From: G963665545 sp963665545
GTDB taxonomy: Bacteria > Pseudomonadota > Gammaproteobacteria > Xanthomonadales > SZUA-36
Direction: 5' to 3'
Length of the DNA: 54,339 bases
Assembly: GCA_963665545.2 (NCBI GenBank)
Contig: CAXXKZ010000001.1
Coordinates: 1 to 54,339 of the forward strand
Below, one piece after another: positions 35,287 to 43,194 of the stretch. The notes under the pieces were generated by a model. That model saw only the letters and a program-made list of their open reading frames with translations, made no database searches and was not told the origin of the DNA. The position numbers were made by a program, and so were the translations under genes. Numbering within the stretch: the stretch's first letter is position 1; each line of letters opens with the position of its first letter.

Positions 35287-37167
35287 ATGATGAACATATC
35301 CAAAATTCTGATCATCCTGCTTTTGACCGGTCTGGGCGCCAGCAGTTTGTTCGCAGCCGGCAAGCAACAGCCGATGCCGGGTGATTTTGAGAAACCTGCA
35401 CCCGAATTCGATTTTCGAGTGGAAAAAAGCGTCACTATTCCAATGCGCGACGGCATTGGGCTCTCGACTGATTTGTACTTTCCCCTCAATGGTGAAGCGA
35501 AGCGCCCCCTGGTGCTGCTAAGAACCCCGTACAACAAAAACGCGGCCGGCTTTGTTGCTGCTGCGGAGTTTTTCGCCGGGCAGGGGTTCGCGGTCGCCGT
35601 CCAGGACTTCCGCGGCAAATTCGAATCCGCAGGGGTTTACCGATTTGACCGGGGCCATCGCCAGGACGGTTACGATACGATGGAGTGGCTGACGCAACAA
35701 TCGTGGTCCAATGGCAACATAGGCACCTATGGTTGTTCGTACGTGGGTGAGGTCCAGCTATACCAGGCGCCGGCGTTACCGCCGGGCCTGAAAGCCATGG
35801 TGCCGCAAGCGGCAGGCACTGCAATCGGTTCCGCCGGTGGCTACTACCAGAATGCGACCGATCTGGGCGGCGGCGCCTGGATGCTGAGCGTGGGGCTGGA
35901 CTGGTTTCTCTATTATGGCAGCAAAGTCAATTACCACCCTCCGGAAGGTTATTCGAGGGAACAAATGCTGAACTTTTCCAGGTACTTCAACACCGGCCCG
36001 CAAGTGCCGCGGATGGACCTGACCGACATCATGTGGAGCCTGCCGGTCATCGACATGATGAAAAAAGCCGCAGGCCCACCGAGTGACTACGAAGAATTTG
36101 TCAACCATAGCATGGATCTGACCGACCCCTGGTGGGATCAATTCGATTACATAACCGATGCAGACCGGATTGACGCACCCGCGTTATTCATTGAAAGCTG
36201 GAATGACCTCGCCGCCCATGGCGGGCTTTATATGCGTAATCTTTTTGAACAGACCGCCCTGAGCAAGCTGAGCCGCGACAACCAGTACATCATTATTTCT
36301 CCAACACCACACTGCCGGTCAGAAGAGGTCACCGCCAACACGATGATTGGCGATCTCGACGCGGGGGATCCCCGTTTTGGCCACTACGACATCTACACCA
36401 GGTGGTTCAATCACTGGCTGCGGGGTGAAAAAAATGACATCACCGCGATGCCCAGGGTTCAGTATTACCTGTTGGTTAAAAACGAATGGCGCGCGGCGGA
36501 CACATGGCCGGTGCCGGGAACACGATTCGAGAAGTTTTACCTCGCTGGCGGTGGCGCCGCCAACAGCCATTTTGGTGACGGCGAGTTGTCCACCGATGCT
36601 CCGTTAACGGCGGCGGCAGATGGTTTTATTTATGATCCGGCCAGCCCGGTGATGTCGTCCGGCGTCAATGATTACGTCGGCGGCAAACCCATCGCGGATC
36701 AGCGCCCGTCCAGCGCCCGTCATGATGTCCTTGTTTACACCTCCCAACCACTCGAGCAAGGCTTTGAGATGACGGGCGACATCGAGGTCGTTTTGTACGT
36801 ATCTTCATCGGTGAAGGATACGGATTTTGTGGCCAAACTCGTCGATGTCTATCCTGACGGCACTGCGTTCAATTTGCGCGAAGGCGTCATTAGGGCGCGT
36901 TTTCGTAATGGCCGCGGCCGGCCGCCGGTTTTTATGCAGCCCGGTGAAGTCTACGAGGTACGCATCCGGCTTGGCGCTTACAGTAGCTGGTTCGAGGCAG
37001 GCCACCGCATCAGGCTGCAGGTGACCAGTTCGAGCTTCCCGCGCTATGACCGCAACCTCAATACCGGCGGCAATAACTTCGATGAAATCGAATGGTTGGT
37101 GGCACATAATATAGTGCACCACTCCCCGGACTATCCCTCACACATCATTATCCCCAAGGTAGAATGA
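35287..37167 (+). CDS. Exported CocE/NonD-family serine hydrolase, paralogue 3
   Basis: A 626-residue protein with a signal peptide ending near residue 24 (LFAAG). The triad is Ser151 in GCSYVG, Asp307 in ESWNDLA and His342 in PTPHC, with the oxyanion Tyr in RTPYNK. The jelly-roll domain ends with the shared NLNTGGNNFDE and PSHIIIP blocks. Compared with the other two copies it has an insertion rich in Gly and Tyr after the nucleophile helix (SAGGYYQNATDLGGG). It is followed 12 bases later by a sulfatase gene in the same direction, so the two are probably co-expressed. Confidence 0.88.
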   Translation: MMNISKILIILLLTGLGASSLFAAGKQQPMPGDFEKPAPEFDFRVEKSVTIPMRDGIGLSTDLYFPLNGEAKRPLVLLRTPYNKNAAGFVAAAEFFAGQGFAVAVQDFRGKFESAGVYRFDRGHRQDGYDTMEWLTQQSWSNGNIGTYGCSYVGEVQLYQAPALPPGLKAMVPQAAGTAIGSAGGYYQNATDLGGGAWMLSVGLDWFLYYGSKVNYHPPEGYSREQMLNFSRYFNTGPQVPRMDLTDIMWSLPVIDMMKKAAGPPSDYEEFVNHSMDLTDPWWDQFDYITDADRIDAPALFIESWNDLAAHGGLYMRNLFEQTALSKLSRDNQYIIISPTPHCRSEEVTANTMIGDLDAGDPRFGHYDIYTRWFNHWLRGEKNDITAMPRVQYYLLVKNEWRAADTWPVPGTRFEKFYLAGGGAANSHFGDGELSTDAPLTAAADGFIYDPASPVMSSGVNDYVGGKPIADQRPSSARHDVLVYTSQPLEQGFEMTGDIEVVLYVSSSVKDTDFVAKLVDVYPDGTAFNLREGVIRARFRNGRGRPPVFMQPGEVYEVRIRLGAYSSWFEAGHRIRLQVTSSSFPRYDRNLNTGGNNFDEIEWLVAHNIVHHSPDYPSHIIIPKVE

Positions 37168-37179
37168 ACCTGCAGTAGA

Positions 37180-38676
37180 ATGAACATGTTGACTCATAAC
37201 CACCGCTGGTCCGTTGCTTTAATCGCCGCCCTAATCGCTGCTTGGGCCCTGGGGATTTCAGGGACTTGCGCGGCGTCCCCGACGGCGCGGCCGAATATTG
37301 TGATTTTCGTCATTGACGAGCTCAGATACGATGAAATCAGCGCGCTACGCCAAGCCTTCATCCGGGTACCCAACATAGACGCCCTGGCGAAGTCCGGCAT
37401 GTCCTTAACCCGGTACTATGCGGTCGCGCCGATATGTTCGCCCAACCGCGCCAGCATGCTGACGGGGCAATATCCACCGGTACATGGCATTGTCGATAAT
37501 ACCGACAGAAGCCGGCTGAGCCATCAGTTACAGACGTTTGCGATGGAATTACGCTCAGCAGGTTACGACACCGGCTACATCGGTAAATGGCATATGGGTA
37601 ACGACCCGACGCCGCGGCCAGGCTTCGATTACTGGGCGGCACTGCCGGGCCAGGGGCGAATCACCGACCCCGAGATCTTCGAAGACGGCAGATTGCACAC
37701 GGTTCCGGGTTATGTCACAGATATTCTCACTGATCGTGCAGTGGCTTTCCTGCAGCGCCCCAGAGAGGCGCCGTTCATGCTGTACCTTGCGCATAAGGCG
37801 ATCCATCCCGATGCCCGTCAACTGGCGGACAGCTCGGTCGATCTGGATTTCGGAATCAGGTATGTGCCGGCCCCGCGCCATCAAGGTGTATATGTCGATG
37901 AGCCCGTCAGCAAACGCCCCAGCACGTCGAATCTTGAGGAGGATCTCGCTGGCAAGCCCGTCATCCGTCGCGCCTTGCAGCGCAAACGCAGCAAGGAAGT
38001 CGTTGATCGCTGGGGTTCAATTCTGGATTCGGATGCAACCGACGAAACCATTCGATTGCGGGCGGAAATGTTGCTGTCCGTGGATGACAGCGTGGGCAGG
38101 GTGGTTGATGTGTTGCGCCGCCAGGGCCAACTCGACAATACAATGATTATCTTCACCTCTGACAACGCCGGTTTTGCCGGTGAACACGGCTTGACGATCG
38201 AACGAAGACTTCCGTATGAAGAGGTGATCCGGCTGCCGATGATTGTCGCCTACCCGGGTTTTACCCAACCGGGAAGCACCACTGACAGCCTGGTCCTGTC
38301 GGTTGATATTGCACCCACGGTGCTTGCCGCCGCCGGCATTGAAGGGTCGTACCCGATGCAGGGGCAATCGTTTATTCCGGTGCTCAAAGGCCAGGCGCCG
38401 GCCGACTGGCAAGACTCATTCATCATTGAACACCGGCCCGACGAGCGCCCATTTTCCTGGTTGGCGGATCTGCAGTACGTGGCGGTTCGCCAGCGTGATC
38501 TGAAACTGATCCATTGGATCCGGTATCCGCGCGAGAGTGAGCTTTACGACCTTGCCGCCGATCCGTATGAACGCAGGAATGTTTTTTTCGATCCGGCGTA
38601 TGCGCAACAGGTGCCGGCGCTGCAGGAGGAGCTTCGCAGGCTGTTGCTGGCTGAACGCTGGCTGGCGCCACAATGA
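37180..38676 (+). CDS. Exported sulfatase with CSPNR signature
   Basis: A 498-residue protein with a signal peptide (about 1-32). The formylglycine site is C86-S-P-N-R90 (CxPxR kept, the common Ser replaced by Asn). The metal site begins D46-E47 in VIDELRYDE, where most sulfatases have two Asp, and GKWHMG and TSDNAGFAGEHG follow. It could act on sulfate esters, though the N-terminal pair suggests a divergent subgroup (phosphonate hydrolases and phosphodiesterases share this fold). A GTAGAATGAAC-like repeat spans the junction with the upstream hydrolase gene. It is intact, unlike the sulfatase at 537-2140. Confidence 0.85.
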   Translation: MNMLTHNHRWSVALIAALIAAWALGISGTCAASPTARPNIVIFVIDELRYDEISALRQAFIRVPNIDALAKSGMSLTRYYAVAPICSPNRASMLTGQYPPVHGIVDNTDRSRLSHQLQTFAMELRSAGYDTGYIGKWHMGNDPTPRPGFDYWAALPGQGRITDPEIFEDGRLHTVPGYVTDILTDRAVAFLQRPREAPFMLYLAHKAIHPDARQLADSSVDLDFGIRYVPAPRHQGVYVDEPVSKRPSTSNLEEDLAGKPVIRRALQRKRSKEVVDRWGSILDSDATDETIRLRAEMLLSVDDSVGRVVDVLRRQGQLDNTMIIFTSDNAGFAGEHGLTIERRLPYEEVIRLPMIVAYPGFTQPGSTTDSLVLSVDIAPTVLAAAGIEGSYPMQGQSFIPVLKGQAPADWQDSFIIEHRPDERPFSWLADLQYVAVRQRDLKLIHWIRYPRESELYDLAADPYERRNVFFDPAYAQQVPALQEELRRLLLAERWLAPQ

Positions 38677-38752
38677 GAGTGCATAAACGATGAGCATTGA
38701 GAAAGGGTGTCCGGCCCACAGCAGGGTCGCCGGCCGGGGGTGGTAGCTCAGC

Positions 38753-38978
38753 GTGGCAGCAACCCCGTTTTTCATCCTTGCCATTGCGGCGGGCGCGGTA
38801 TTCGCGGGCGAGCGGGAAAAGACCGATCTGGCCAAGACGATCGTAGATTATGGTGACCAAATGACGGTGCGGCTGGGGGATACGATAGGTTTCAAAGTCA
38901 GCACTTACACCGATGGTCCCTACGCTGCGGAGAGATTTCTGATTTCCGACGGAGACTACCATCGGAGACCAGACTGTA
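38753..38978 (+). pseudogene. N-terminal stub of a dimethylformamidase-like exported protein
   Basis: A GTG start gives a signal peptide (ATPFFILAIAAGAVFAGERE) followed by IVDYGDQMTVRLGDTIGFKV and STYTDGPYAAERFLISDGD. This matches the start of large N,N-dimethylformamidase beta-subunit-like proteins (GYADxxSxxPGETIxFKVS). Only about 72 residues remain. The homology ends right where the second copy of the tRNA-Gln 3' end begins (38,979), so the gene appears to have been cut by the event that made that repeat. Confidence 0.55.
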
Positions 38979-38997
38979 TGGCTGGGGGAGAGGGATT
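38979..38997. repeat. Second copy of the tRNA-Gln 3' end (attachment-site-like)
   Basis: TGGCTGGGGGAGAGGGATT is identical over 19 bases to the 3' end of the tRNA-Gln gene at 39178-39196 and in the same orientation. A duplicated tRNA 3' end is what site-specific integration leaves behind. No integrase gene is visible in the window. Confidence 0.6.
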
Positions 38998-39140
38998 ACT
39001 CTGGGCATCCTGCCCTTCGCCGCTTCGCGGCCGCCTCCCTTCGGTCGACGTTCAAATTGTTCGCCATTTGTTCCCGACAAATTTGTCAAACCCCGTTTCG
39101 CTTCGCTCAACAGCGGCTCTTATCGCCACCTCACACAACT

Positions 39141-39177
39141 AAAATGAAAAACCCACCTTGAGGTGGCTTTTTCATTT
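39141..39177. terminator. Bidirectional intrinsic terminator next to tRNA-Gln
   Basis: AAAATGAAAAA and TTTTTCATTTT flank a CCACCT-TG-AGGTGG core, so the element is an almost perfect inverted repeat of 37 bases. It gives a G/C stem with a U tract on either strand. On the minus strand it directly follows the tRNA 3' end, so it should end the rplM-rpsI-tRNA-Gln transcript. Confidence 0.75.
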
Positions 39178-39196
39178 TGGCTGGGGGAGAGGGATT
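39178..39196. repeat. tRNA-Gln 3' end copy of the direct repeat
   Basis: The partner of 38979-38997, located within the tRNA gene (CCA end through the T arm). The two copies are in direct orientation and enclose about 180 bases with the terminator. Confidence 0.6.
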
Positions 39197-39251
39197 CGAA
39201 CCCCCGCTGGCGGAGTCAGAGTCCGCAGTCCTACCACTAGACGATCCCCCA
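39178..39251 (-). tRNA. tRNA-Gln (anticodon CUG)
   Basis: The reverse strand folds into a full cloverleaf: acceptor TGGGGGA with CTCCCCC on the other side, an anticodon arm GCGGA-CTCTGAC-TCCGC whose loop centre is CTG, a T arm GGGTTCGAATCCC-type loop, and an encoded CCA end. The unusual U at position 1 and the sequence around it match bacterial glutamine tRNAs. It lies in the same direction as rpsI and is followed by a strong terminator. Its 3' end is duplicated 199 bases further on. Confidence 0.93.
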
Positions 39252-39264
39252 TGAAGGGTGGTTT

Positions 39265-39505
39265 CTTCGTAAGACGCTCCATATTGGTATTTCGCTTGCC
39301 TTCTTGCACCTTTGGTGCAAACCGGCGGCTCCAAATACCAACGATTCTCCTTGCTTTTCTTCTTGTATCCGGGTGCTTCGTAAGACGCGCCAGGTTGGTT
39401 TTTGGCTTGCCTTCTTGCACCTTTGGTGCAAACCGGCGGCTCCAAAATCCAACGATTCTCCCTGCCTTGCTTCTTGCACAGGGTACCCAACGATTCTCCC
39501 TGCTG
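39265..39505. repeat. Two tandem 111-bp repeats plus a partial third
   Basis: Copy one starts with CTTCGTAAGACGC at 39265 and copy two with the same word at 39376. A partial third (CCAACGATTCTCCCTGC) ends near 39505. Each full unit contains a perfect hairpin TTGCACC-TTT-GGTGCAA (39304-39320 and 39415-39431). On the minus strand the unit encodes ENRW-x-LEPPVCTKGARRQAK, which gives a 119-codon open frame. The third codon of ENRW onward is conserved between copies, but start, ribosome site and composition do not support a protein. The array sits between rpsI and tRNA-Gln. Confidence 0.75.
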
Positions 39506-39525
39506 TTCCTTTTTGGTGGAACGGA

Positions 39526-39918
39526 TTATCGCTTGCTGTATTGCGTGCCTTTGCGGGCTTTGTGGAGGCCGACTTTTTTGCGTTCTACTTCGCGCGCGTC
39601 GCGGGTCACGTAGCCAGCTTTGCGTAGCGGGCGTCGTAGTTCTTCGTCGTATACCATCAGGGCGCGGGTAACGCCGAGTCGGATAGCGCCGGCCTGCCCC
39701 GAGATGCCGCCACCTTTGACGGTTACCTTGATGTCGAATTTGTCAGTCATTTCCACTTTTTCAAGCGGCTGACGCACGATCATGCAAGCGGTCTCACGGC
39801 CGAAGAATTCGTCAATCGGTCGCTCGTTGATAACGATCTTGCCGCTACCCTTGGTGACGTAGACCCGGGCAGTCGAAGACTTCCGCCGGCCTGTTCCATA
39901 ATATTGTTCAGTTGCCAT
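39526..39918 (-). CDS. rpsI: 30S ribosomal protein S9 (uS9)
   Basis: A 130-residue basic protein with the universal S9 blocks YGTGRRKSSTARV near the N-terminus, GGGISGQAGAIRLGVTRAL in the middle, and the C-terminal KVGLHKARKGTQYSKR tail that reaches the P-site tRNA. It follows rplM by 46 bases, the order found across bacteria. Full length and intact. Confidence 0.98.
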   Translation of the reverse strand: MATEQYYGTGRRKSSTARVYVTKGSGKIVINERPIDEFFGRETACMIVRQPLEKVEMTDKFDIKVTVKGGGISGQAGAIRLGVTRALMVYDEELRRPLRKAGYVTRDAREVERKKVGLHKARKGTQYSKR

Positions 39919-39964
39919 TATGATTTTGCCTTAATGCGTATTCGGTATTAACGGTGTCTGTTGC

Positions 39965-40393
39965 TCAGACTTCCAGCGCTTTGGGTTGCTGTGCCGCGTG
40001 GGGGTGATTGGGGCCGGCATAGACATGCAGTTTCCGGTACATTGCACGCCCCAAGGGGTTCCTTGGCAACATGCCCTTGACGGCGTTTTCGATCGCGCGT
40101 TCGGGATAGGTTTCCAGGAGTTTACCCAGGGTTGTAGTTTTCAGATTGCCAATATAGCCGATGTGGCGGTGATATTTCTTATCCGCCAGCTTGTTGCCGG
40201 TGACCTTTATCTTCTCGGCATTGATGACCACAATATAGTCGCCCATGTCCACATTCGGGGTGAATTCCGGCTTGTGCTTGCCACGCAGGCGGTGGGCCAA
40301 CTGGCTCGCCAGTCTTCCCAGTGTTTTATCGGTCGCATCGACCAGGCACCATTCGCGCTCTACGGTCTGCGCCGTTGCAGTAAACGTCTTCAT
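39965..40393 (-). CDS. rplM: 50S ribosomal protein L13 (uL13)
   Basis: A 142-residue protein with the family's opening W-x-LVDATDKTLGRLASQ, HKPEFTPNVDMGDYIVVINA, YPERAIENAVKGMLPRNPLG and AGPNHPHAAQQP. It is an early assembly protein of the large subunit. First gene of the rplM-rpsI operon. The 97 bases upstream, shared with the ferredoxin-like gene end, are the only room for its promoter. Confidence 0.98.
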   Translation of the reverse strand: MKTFTATAQTVEREWCLVDATDKTLGRLASQLAHRLRGKHKPEFTPNVDMGDYIVVINAEKIKVTGNKLADKKYHRHIGYIGNLKTTTLGKLLETYPERAIENAVKGMLPRNPLGRAMYRKLHVYAGPNHPHAAQQPKALEV

Positions 40394-40490
40394 TTCGGTT
40401 CTCTCGACGGTATTATTCTGGCGACAACAAATGTCGCGGGTGAAGGGCGGGAATTCTACTGGCTTAAGCGTCTGGAATCAACATATTGAG

Positions 40491-40805
40491 TTAGATTTTC
40501 AGGCGTTTCACCTCGGTTCCGTTCTTAATATGCATATCGATGATCTCGTCTACGTCATCTTCGTCCACATAGGTGTACCAGACACCCTCCGGATAAACCA
40601 CGCAAACCGGCCCTTCCTCGCATCGATCGAGGCAGCCCGACTGGTTGACGCGTACCTTGCCCTCTCCTGCAAGGCCCATGGACTTGATGCGTGCCTTGGC
40701 GTAATCGCGCATTTCCTGTGACCCGCAGCGATTGCACGATGGACGATCAGCGTCCGCGCCCCGGTCATTGACACAAAAGAACAGGTGGCGCTGGTAATAA
40801 CTCAT
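40491..40805 (-). CDS. Thioredoxin-like [2Fe-2S] ferredoxin
   Basis: A 104-residue protein with Cys11, Cys24, Cys58 and Cys62 (FFCVND, RPSCNRCG, GCLDRC). The spacing is almost the same as in the Aquifex thioredoxin-like [2Fe-2S] ferredoxin (13, 33 and 4 apart). The end is acidic (VDEDDVDEIIDMHI). It should carry single electrons in the cytoplasm. It is divergent from coq7, with about 100 bases between starts, so the two may share a promoter region. A direct link to ubiquinone hydroxylation is possible but not shown. Confidence 0.85.
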   Translation of the reverse strand: MSYYQRHLFFCVNDRGADADRPSCNRCGSQEMRDYAKARIKSMGLAGEGKVRVNQSGCLDRCEEGPVCVVYPEGVWYTYVDEDDVDEIIDMHIKNGTEVKRLKI

Positions 40806-40905
40806 GCTGATTGCTCCATTGGAATGGGCTGCGCGCCCGGCAAAATTCGCGGCATTATAGTGCTTTCGGCAGCGATTTTCCGCCCAAAAGGAGTAAAATC
40901 ACCCA

Positions 40906-41568
40906 ATGGAAAGAGCAAAATCTTCTGAGCTGCGTCACTTCAGTGCCCTGGACCAGTTCATCATAGCTGTGGACCGCGCACTGAAGCTGTCATCCGGGGA
41001 TGCGCCCCAGCCAGCGCGTCCCAGCCCGGCGGCGGAGCTATTATCGCGCGAGTTGGGGCAAGATGAGAAGCAACATGTCGCCGGGCTGATGCGCATCAAC
41101 CACAGCGGAGAGATATGCGCCCAGGCACTGTATGCAGGTCAGGCCGCCACCGCACGTAACCCAAACGTACGTCAAAAAATGGAGCAGGCAGCCGCTGAAG
41201 AGATTGACCATCTGTCCTGGTGCGGTGATCGCCTCAAAGAACTCGGCGCTCGCCCCAGCGTGCTAAATCCGTTGTGGTACGCAGGGTCATTTGCCCTGGG
41301 CGCCATTGCCGGCCTGGCAGGCGACGAATGGAGTCTGGGATTTCTGAAAGAGACCGAAAACCAGGTGGAGTCCCATCTCGAGGATCATCTGGGCAAGCTT
41401 CCCGAGGGCGACGAACGCAGCCATGCCATTCTCGAACAAATGAAAACCGACGAGGCGCGTCACGCCGAAATGGCGGAGCAGGCCGGCGCCAGAGCGCTGC
41501 CAGAACCAATGCGTGAGGCGATGGCCTTTACGGCCGGGATCATGAAGAGCCTGGCCTATCGTCTCTGA
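40906..41568 (+). CDS. coq7: Demethoxyubiquinone hydroxylase (Coq7 type)
   Basis: A 220-residue carboxylate-bridged di-iron protein that hydroxylates the C6 position of the demethoxyubiquinone ring in ubiquinone synthesis. Ligands visible: Glu69 in RINHSGEICAQALY, Glu99-IDH102, and Glu183-ARH186 in TDEARHAEMA, with a further Glu in KETENQVESHLEDH. Ribosome site AAAAGGAG. The N-terminal 50 residues match the proteobacterial form. It points to an aerobic bacterium that uses Coq7 instead of UbiF. The stop is seven bases from that of the convergent hypothetical gene. Confidence 0.95.
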   Translation: MERAKSSELRHFSALDQFIIAVDRALKLSSGDAPQPARPSPAAELLSRELGQDEKQHVAGLMRINHSGEICAQALYAGQAATARNPNVRQKMEQAAAEEIDHLSWCGDRLKELGARPSVLNPLWYAGSFALGAIAGLAGDEWSLGFLKETENQVESHLEDHLGKLPEGDERSHAILEQMKTDEARHAEMAEQAGARALPEPMREAMAFTAGIMKSLAYRL

Positions 41569-41575
41569 TTGGAGG

Positions 41576-42358
41576 CTACCAGGGGCTGGCCTTGATATGG
41601 CTGCGCAATTCACCCAGCGTGGCGATGTCTTCAGAACCGTAGATGGCCGGATCATTTCGATCGCGCCATACCAGCCTCAGGTCATCCAGTGTGCGGTCGT
41701 CGCTGATGGGAAATTCCTGCGGCAGGTAATCAACCGACCCGGACAGGTCTATGCTGGCAATCTGTTCCGGTCCAGTGCCCGGAGGCGAGGCATTGAAAGT
41801 GAAGTGAAGCTCGAATTGCACTGCGTCGTCTCGGCTCGGGGTCAGCCGTCCCTTGACCGACCAGGGGGGGAAAAAACTACCCACCGCCTGGCCACTGTCC
41901 AGAGTGACGGGCGCGTCAGAATTTTCTATCTCGATATACGCCCTTGACGACACCGAAGAAGGGCCACCAGGGCGGGCGCGTTCAAGCAACTGGAACACCA
42001 GTTTGAGCATCAGCGATGGCGCATCGATCGACATCACTTCTTCGGGTCGCTCTGAACCAAATCCACGGTAGATGACCGCCCGATTCTCGACCAGCAACAT
42101 ATCACCCTGGTGGCTCTCTCCAGGCAGGTTGGAGTCTGAATTGACCAGAATATCACCGCAGCGACAGCGCCAGAAATTCCAACTCGCGTTGTAGGCGTCA
42201 CCCGGAAACACCACCTGAAGTCGGACTGCAGAAACCTCATTCCAAAACGTGCCCGGGGGAATTTCGGCATGTGCCGAAGCGAAGACAATCATGCCCATGG
42301 CACAGGCGGCCAGCCGGGCTGCTGTTTGCCCTGGCGTTTTTTGCGCGTCAATCCTCAT
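41576..42358 (-). CDS. Exported protein of unknown function, coupled to trpC
   Basis: The ATG at 42356-42358 overlaps the trpC stop (ATGA), which makes it the likely start; a GTG three codons earlier is also open. A signal peptide (about 1-31, AACAMGMIVFASAHA) is followed by a 230-residue beta-rich domain. It has no known motif; visible features are two close Cys (WRCRCGD), GFGSERPEEV and FPPWSVKGRL. I do not recognise the family. Its place at the end of a tryptophan operon may be accidental. Confidence 0.75.
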   Translation of the reverse strand: MRIDAQKTPGQTAARLAACAMGMIVFASAHAEIPPGTFWNEVSAVRLQVVFPGDAYNASWNFWRCRCGDILVNSDSNLPGESHQGDMLLVENRAVIYRGFGSERPEEVMSIDAPSLMLKLVFQLLERARPGGPSSVSSRAYIEIENSDAPVTLDSGQAVGSFFPPWSVKGRLTPSRDDAVQFELHFTFNASPPGTGPEQIASIDLSGSVDYLPQEFPISDDRTLDDLRLVWRDRNDPAIYGSEDIATLGELRSHIKASPW

Positions 42359-43194
42359 GTCAGGCACCCGTCCTTTGACCCCTGTGCCCCAAAACGGGCC
42401 GTCCCAAACAGGCTGCGCAGGGCAGCACCGGGGTCATCCTGCCGCATAAAAGCCTCGCCAACAAGAAAACCATCAACGCCAGCATCGAGCATGCGTTGAA
42501 CGTCGGCGGGACTGCCAATGCCACTTTCCGTAATCATCAGCCGCTCCGGTGGTATTTGTGGGCGCAACCGCTCACTTTGACCCAGATCGGTGGTAAAGGT
42601 GCGCAAGTCGCGATTATTCACGCCCACAAGTCGCGTTCCCGTCTCCAACGCCGGCGCCAACTCGCTTTCGTTGTGGACTTCGACAAGCACATCCATGCCG
42701 AGCTCGGTCGCCAGCGCTTCGAGTTCAATAAGTCGGTCTTGCTCCAATGCCGCCACGATCAGTAGAACGCAGTCGGCTCCAAGCACTCGTGATTCGTAAA
42801 TCTGCCAGGGATCGAGGAGGAACTCCTTACGCAACACGGGAACTGCGCAGGCATTCCTTGCTTCACTCAAATGCGCATTGTCGCCTTGAAAATACACCTG
42901 ATCCGTCAGCACAGACAAGCAGCTTGCGCCGCCAACCTGATAGCTGGCGGCAAGTTCTGCGGGCCTGAAATCCGCCCTGATGACACCAGCGCTTGGGGAG
43001 GCCCTTTTGACTTCTGCGATGACCGCGGGCACCTGGTTAGCGGAATTTTCTATGGCCGTGGCGAATCCCCGGCACGGCGTCATTTCGCGTATCCGAGCCT
43101 GCAGCTCACGCAACGGTGCAGACCTTTTCCCCTCAGCAATTTCTTCTGCTTTGGTTTCGAGAATTCTGCGCAGGATCGAGGGTAAAGCGGTCAT
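42355..43194 (-). CDS. trpC: Indole-3-glycerol phosphate synthase
   Basis: A 279-residue (beta/alpha)8 barrel that makes indole-3-glycerol phosphate from CdRP in tryptophan synthesis. Conserved strands: PAVIAEVKRASPSAGVIR (catalytic Lys in EVKRASPS), VPVLRKEFLLDPWQIYE (catalytic Lys in RKEF), LVEVHNESEL, GVNNRDLRTF, ITESGIGSPADV and FLVGEAFMR. It is the single-domain form, not fused to trpF. Its start overlaps the trpD stop by four bases. An unknown exported protein overlaps its end. Confidence 0.97.
   Translation of the reverse strand: MTALPSILRRILETKAEEIAEGKRSAPLRELQARIREMTPCRGFATAIENSANQVPAVIAEVKRASPSAGVIRADFRPAELAASYQVGGASCLSVLTDQVYFQGDNAHLSEARNACAVPVLRKEFLLDPWQIYESRVLGADCVLLIVAALEQDRLIELEALATELGMDVLVEVHNESELAPALETGTRLVGVNNRDLRTFTTDLGQSERLRPQIPPERLMITESGIGSPADVQRMLDAGVDGFLVGEAFMRQDDPGAALRSLFGTARFGAQGSKDGCLT

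Noticed and set aside
39131..39490. Protein of 119 residues with a repeated LEPPVCTKGARRQAK motif
   Set aside because: It runs through the tRNA-Gln gene and is produced by two tandem DNA repeats; treated as a repeat, not a gene.
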